Part shown: positions 61,866 through 64,000 of the stretch, piece by piece
Numbering within the stretch: the first letter of the stretch is position 1
How the letters are laid out: every line of letters starts with the position of its first letter
Assembly: GCF_036985505.1 (NCBI RefSeq)
Contig: NZ_BTGQ01000001.1
Coordinates: 434,001 to 498,000 of the forward strand
Reading direction: 5' to 3'
Source: Croceitalea sp947503285
GTDB lineage: Bacteria > Bacteroidota > Bacteroidia > Flavobacteriales > Flavobacteriaceae
DNA length: 64,000 bases
The notes under the pieces: model-generated
The model's input: only the letters and a program-made list of their open reading frames with translations
The model's database searches: none
Told to the model about the DNA's origin: nothing
Position numbers and translations under genes: made by a program

Positions 61866-63971
61866 CTAGCTAATATACCCCCAAATAGCTTTATCTTTGA
61901 CCAGATTGGCATATGCTTTTCGAATACTCAAATGTTCGGATTTTTCCATTTTAGGGTCCACTTTCAACAATTGTATGGCATAATACCGTGCGGATTTTAG
62001 AATCTGGTTATCCTTTACAATATCTGCAATCTTAAGGTTCAATAGGCCGCTTTGTTGGGTACCCATTAAATCGCCAGGTCCGCGAAGTTTTAAATCTACT
62101 TCGGCGATTTCAAAACCATCATTGGTGCGAACCATGGTTTCCAATCGGGTTTTACTGTCGTTTGACAATTTGTACCCTGTCATCAATATACAGAAACTTT
62201 GTTCTGCCCCACGACCTACGCGGCCCCGTAATTGATGCAGTTGTGATAGTCCGAAACGTTCTGCACTTTCTATAATCATCACAGAGGCGTTAGGTACGTT
62301 AACACCAACTTCTATGACCGTAGTGGCCACCATGATTTGGGTTTCCCCACGAACAAAACGCTCCATTTCATAGTCCTTATCCTGTGGTTTCATTTGGCCG
62401 TGTACGATGGAGATTTGATAATCGGGTAGGGGAAATTCACGGGCAATACTTTCATAACCGTCCATTAGGTCTTTGTAGTCCAAAGCTTCAGACTCTTGAA
62501 TTAATGGATATACTATATAAACTTGACGTCCTTTTTTAATCTCATCTTTAATAAACCGAAATACCTTCAACCGATTGGCATCATACCGATGTACTGTTTT
62601 AATGGGTTTTCTCCCTGGAGGAAGCTCATCAATCACCGAAATGTCCAAATCACCATATAAACTCATGGCCAATGTTCGTGGAATTGGGGTTGCCGTCATT
62701 ACTAGTATATGTGGGGGTAAGTTGTTTTTATGCCATAGTTTAGAACGCTGTGCTACCCCAAAACGGTGTTGTTCATCAATAACGGCCAAGCCTAGGTTCT
62801 TGAACTGTACCTTATCCTCCAAAACGGCATGGGTACCCACTAAAATATGGAGTGTTCCGTTTTCTAGTTGTTCATGGATGGGTTTACGGGCAGATTTTTT
62901 CACGGAACCCGTAAGTAATTCAATCGAAACATCCATGTCTTTCAAAAGTTCCTTTAAGCTGGTATAGTGCTGATTGGCCAAGATTTCGGTTGGTGCCATC
63001 AAACATGCTTGAAAACCATTATCTATGGCCAATAGCATACACATTAATGCCACAATGGTCTTGCCAGAACCTACATCACCTTGCAGTAATCGATTCATCT
63101 GGGCACTGCTCCCTAAATCGTTTCGAATTTCTTTCATTACCCGTTTTTGGGCCCTAGTCAGTTCAAAGGGGAGGTGATTTTGAAAAAAAGCATTGAATTT
63201 TTCACCTACTTGATCAAAAGGCAGCCCTTTGATTTTATGCTTACGGATGACTTTTTTGTTCAAAAGTTGCAATTGCACAAAAAAGAGTTCTTCAAACTTC
63301 AGCCGAAACTGTGCTTTGGCCAATAATTCTTGACTTTTTGGGAAATGGATATTCAGAAGCGCATCAGCCTTAGATACCAGTTTAAGATCCGCGATAAGGT
63401 TTTCTGAAAGCGTTTCATCAAAATTTGCCTTGGTTTCCATAAAGAGTTGTTGTATCAATTTTGATACGACCCTATTGGTAATGCCCGAGTTGCTCAATTT
63501 CTCTGTGGAGGGATAAATGGGTTGCATGCTCACTTTCAATCCGGCCTGATGTTGTTGTAGCAACTCCATTTCTGGATGGGGCATCGAAAAAGTACTGCCA
63601 TAGCGGTTGATGCGTCCAAAAATGACGTAAGGTTCGTTTAATTTCAAGTTTTCACGAATCCATTTCTGACCCCTGAACCAAACGAGCTCTAGTTGCCCGG
63701 TATCATCGATAAAAGTGGCGACCAAACGTTTGCCACGCTTTTGTTCAACCGTTTTCAAGTGAATGATCTTGCCCAGTATTTGAACATCGGCACCACTATC
63801 TTTCAATTGGTTGATTTTGTAATACTGGGTTTTATCCAAGTACCGGTTTGGATATAGTTGTAATAAATCACCATAGGTTTCTATTCCTAGTTCAGTTTTA
63901 AGGATTTCAGCACGGTTCGGACCTACTCCTTTAAGATAGACTACAGGTGTTTGTAGAAAATTGGGATTCAT
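61866..63971 (-). CDS. recG: ATP-dependent DNA helicase RecG
   Basis: RecG drives branch migration and regression of stalled replication forks. The 701-residue protein has the wedge/OB domain (about 60-160: ILGKIIHLKTVEQ, DDTGQLELVWF). The helicase motifs are GDVGSGKTIVALM (Walker A), DEQHRFGVAQR (motif II), TATPIPRTLAM (III) and TTVIEVGVNVPNAS (V). HQLRGRVGRG follows (VI), and the C-terminal RecG wedge contact region ends IWGYIS. Length is normal. Its last 168 bp have been copied to 59953-60120. Confidence 0.97.
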   Translation of the reverse strand: MNPNFLQTPVVYLKGVGPNRAEILKTELGIETYGDLLQLYPNRYLDKTQYYKINQLKDSGADVQILGKIIHLKTVEQKRGKRLVATFIDDTGQLELVWFRGQKWIRENLKLNEPYVIFGRINRYGSTFSMPHPEMELLQQHQAGLKVSMQPIYPSTEKLSNSGITNRVVSKLIQQLFMETKANFDETLSENLIADLKLVSKADALLNIHFPKSQELLAKAQFRLKFEELFFVQLQLLNKKVIRKHKIKGLPFDQVGEKFNAFFQNHLPFELTRAQKRVMKEIRNDLGSSAQMNRLLQGDVGSGKTIVALMCMLLAIDNGFQACLMAPTEILANQHYTSLKELLKDMDVSIELLTGSVKKSARKPIHEQLENGTLHILVGTHAVLEDKVQFKNLGLAVIDEQHRFGVAQRSKLWHKNNLPPHILVMTATPIPRTLAMSLYGDLDISVIDELPPGRKPIKTVHRYDANRLKVFRFIKDEIKKGRQVYIVYPLIQESEALDYKDLMDGYESIAREFPLPDYQISIVHGQMKPQDKDYEMERFVRGETQIMVATTVIEVGVNVPNASVMIIESAERFGLSQLHQLRGRVGRGAEQSFCILMTGYKLSNDSKTRLETMVRTNDGFEIAEVDLKLRGPGDLMGTQQSGLLNLKIADIVKDNQILKSARYYAIQLLKVDPKMEKSEHLSIRKAYANLVKDKAIWGYIS

Positions 63972-64000
63972 CAGACTAAAATATGTAATTTGGATTGACT

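Noticed and set aside
1..64000. CRISPR arrays, tRNA/rRNA genes, insertion sequences, prophage or known defence systems
   Set aside because: No regularly spaced repeats, cloverleaf-like sequences, transposase, integrase or defence gene families were seen on either strand.

Overview
The window looks like a chromosomal segment of a marine member of the Flavobacteriia (Bacteroidota). This is inferred from the gene families (TonB receptor with DUF4249 lipoproteins, DUF3179, DUF2911, class II ketol-acid reductoisomerase, NADP-dependent GAPDH), the moderate AT content, the lack of Shine-Dalgarno sequences, promoter elements of the TTTG / TAnnTTTG type, and many SPII lipoproteins with a Cys after a short hydrophobic segment. 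I see no rRNA, tRNA, CRISPR array, insertion sequence, prophage or plasmid signature. Most of the window is ordinary core genome.

Layout. 1-4972: the N-terminus of a Cys/Met-type PLP enzyme diverging from an Lrp/AsnC regulator, a split small membrane ORF, dihydrolipoyl dehydrogenase, a metzincin-type lipoprotein and a DUF3179 protein. 5205-25198: a membrane acyltransferase on the minus strand, then a long plus-strand run of pabB, tilS, dsbD and a penicillin-acylase-type hydrolase. This is followed by an outer-membrane locus: an STN-containing TonB receptor, four tandem overlapping DUF4249 lipoproteins and a macroglobulin/plug-like protein. The run ends with the ComM/YifB ATPase. 25285-32327 (minus): a YdjM-type membrane hydrolase, an amidohydrolase lipoprotein, MltF, a GH2 enzyme and a small PD-(D/E)XK-like protein. 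32506-36003 (plus): a divergent Nramp-like carrier with pxpABC (5-oxoprolinase). 36000-36728: a nitroreductase.

37023-54139 is a branched-chain amino-acid island. ilvD-ilvB-methyltransferase-ilvN-ilvC runs on the plus strand, followed by an NADP-GAPDH. leuC-leuD-leuA-leuB runs on the minus strand. An NTF2-like protein, an AraC regulator and a GH39 enzyme lie between the two. The leu operon carries two inserted four-helix-bundle (23S rRNA intervening-sequence-type) genes, one intact and one broken by a single extra base. Each is bordered by GCGTAAAGC-like repeats. 54429-61787: a DUF2911 protein and two pairs of paralogous lipoproteins facing each other. 61866-63971: recG.

The most informative non-routine signals are: (1) a 168-bp copy of the 3' end of recG between the last two lipoprotein paralogs, which is the scar of a tandem duplication; (2) the repeat-flanked four-helix-bundle cassettes in the leu operon; (3) the receptor/DUF4249 x4/macroglobulin locus; (4) an Nramp homologue next to pxpABC that has lost both canonical metal-binding motifs and may carry an organic substrate instead. 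I did not find a convincing wholly new system. These four are the best leads.
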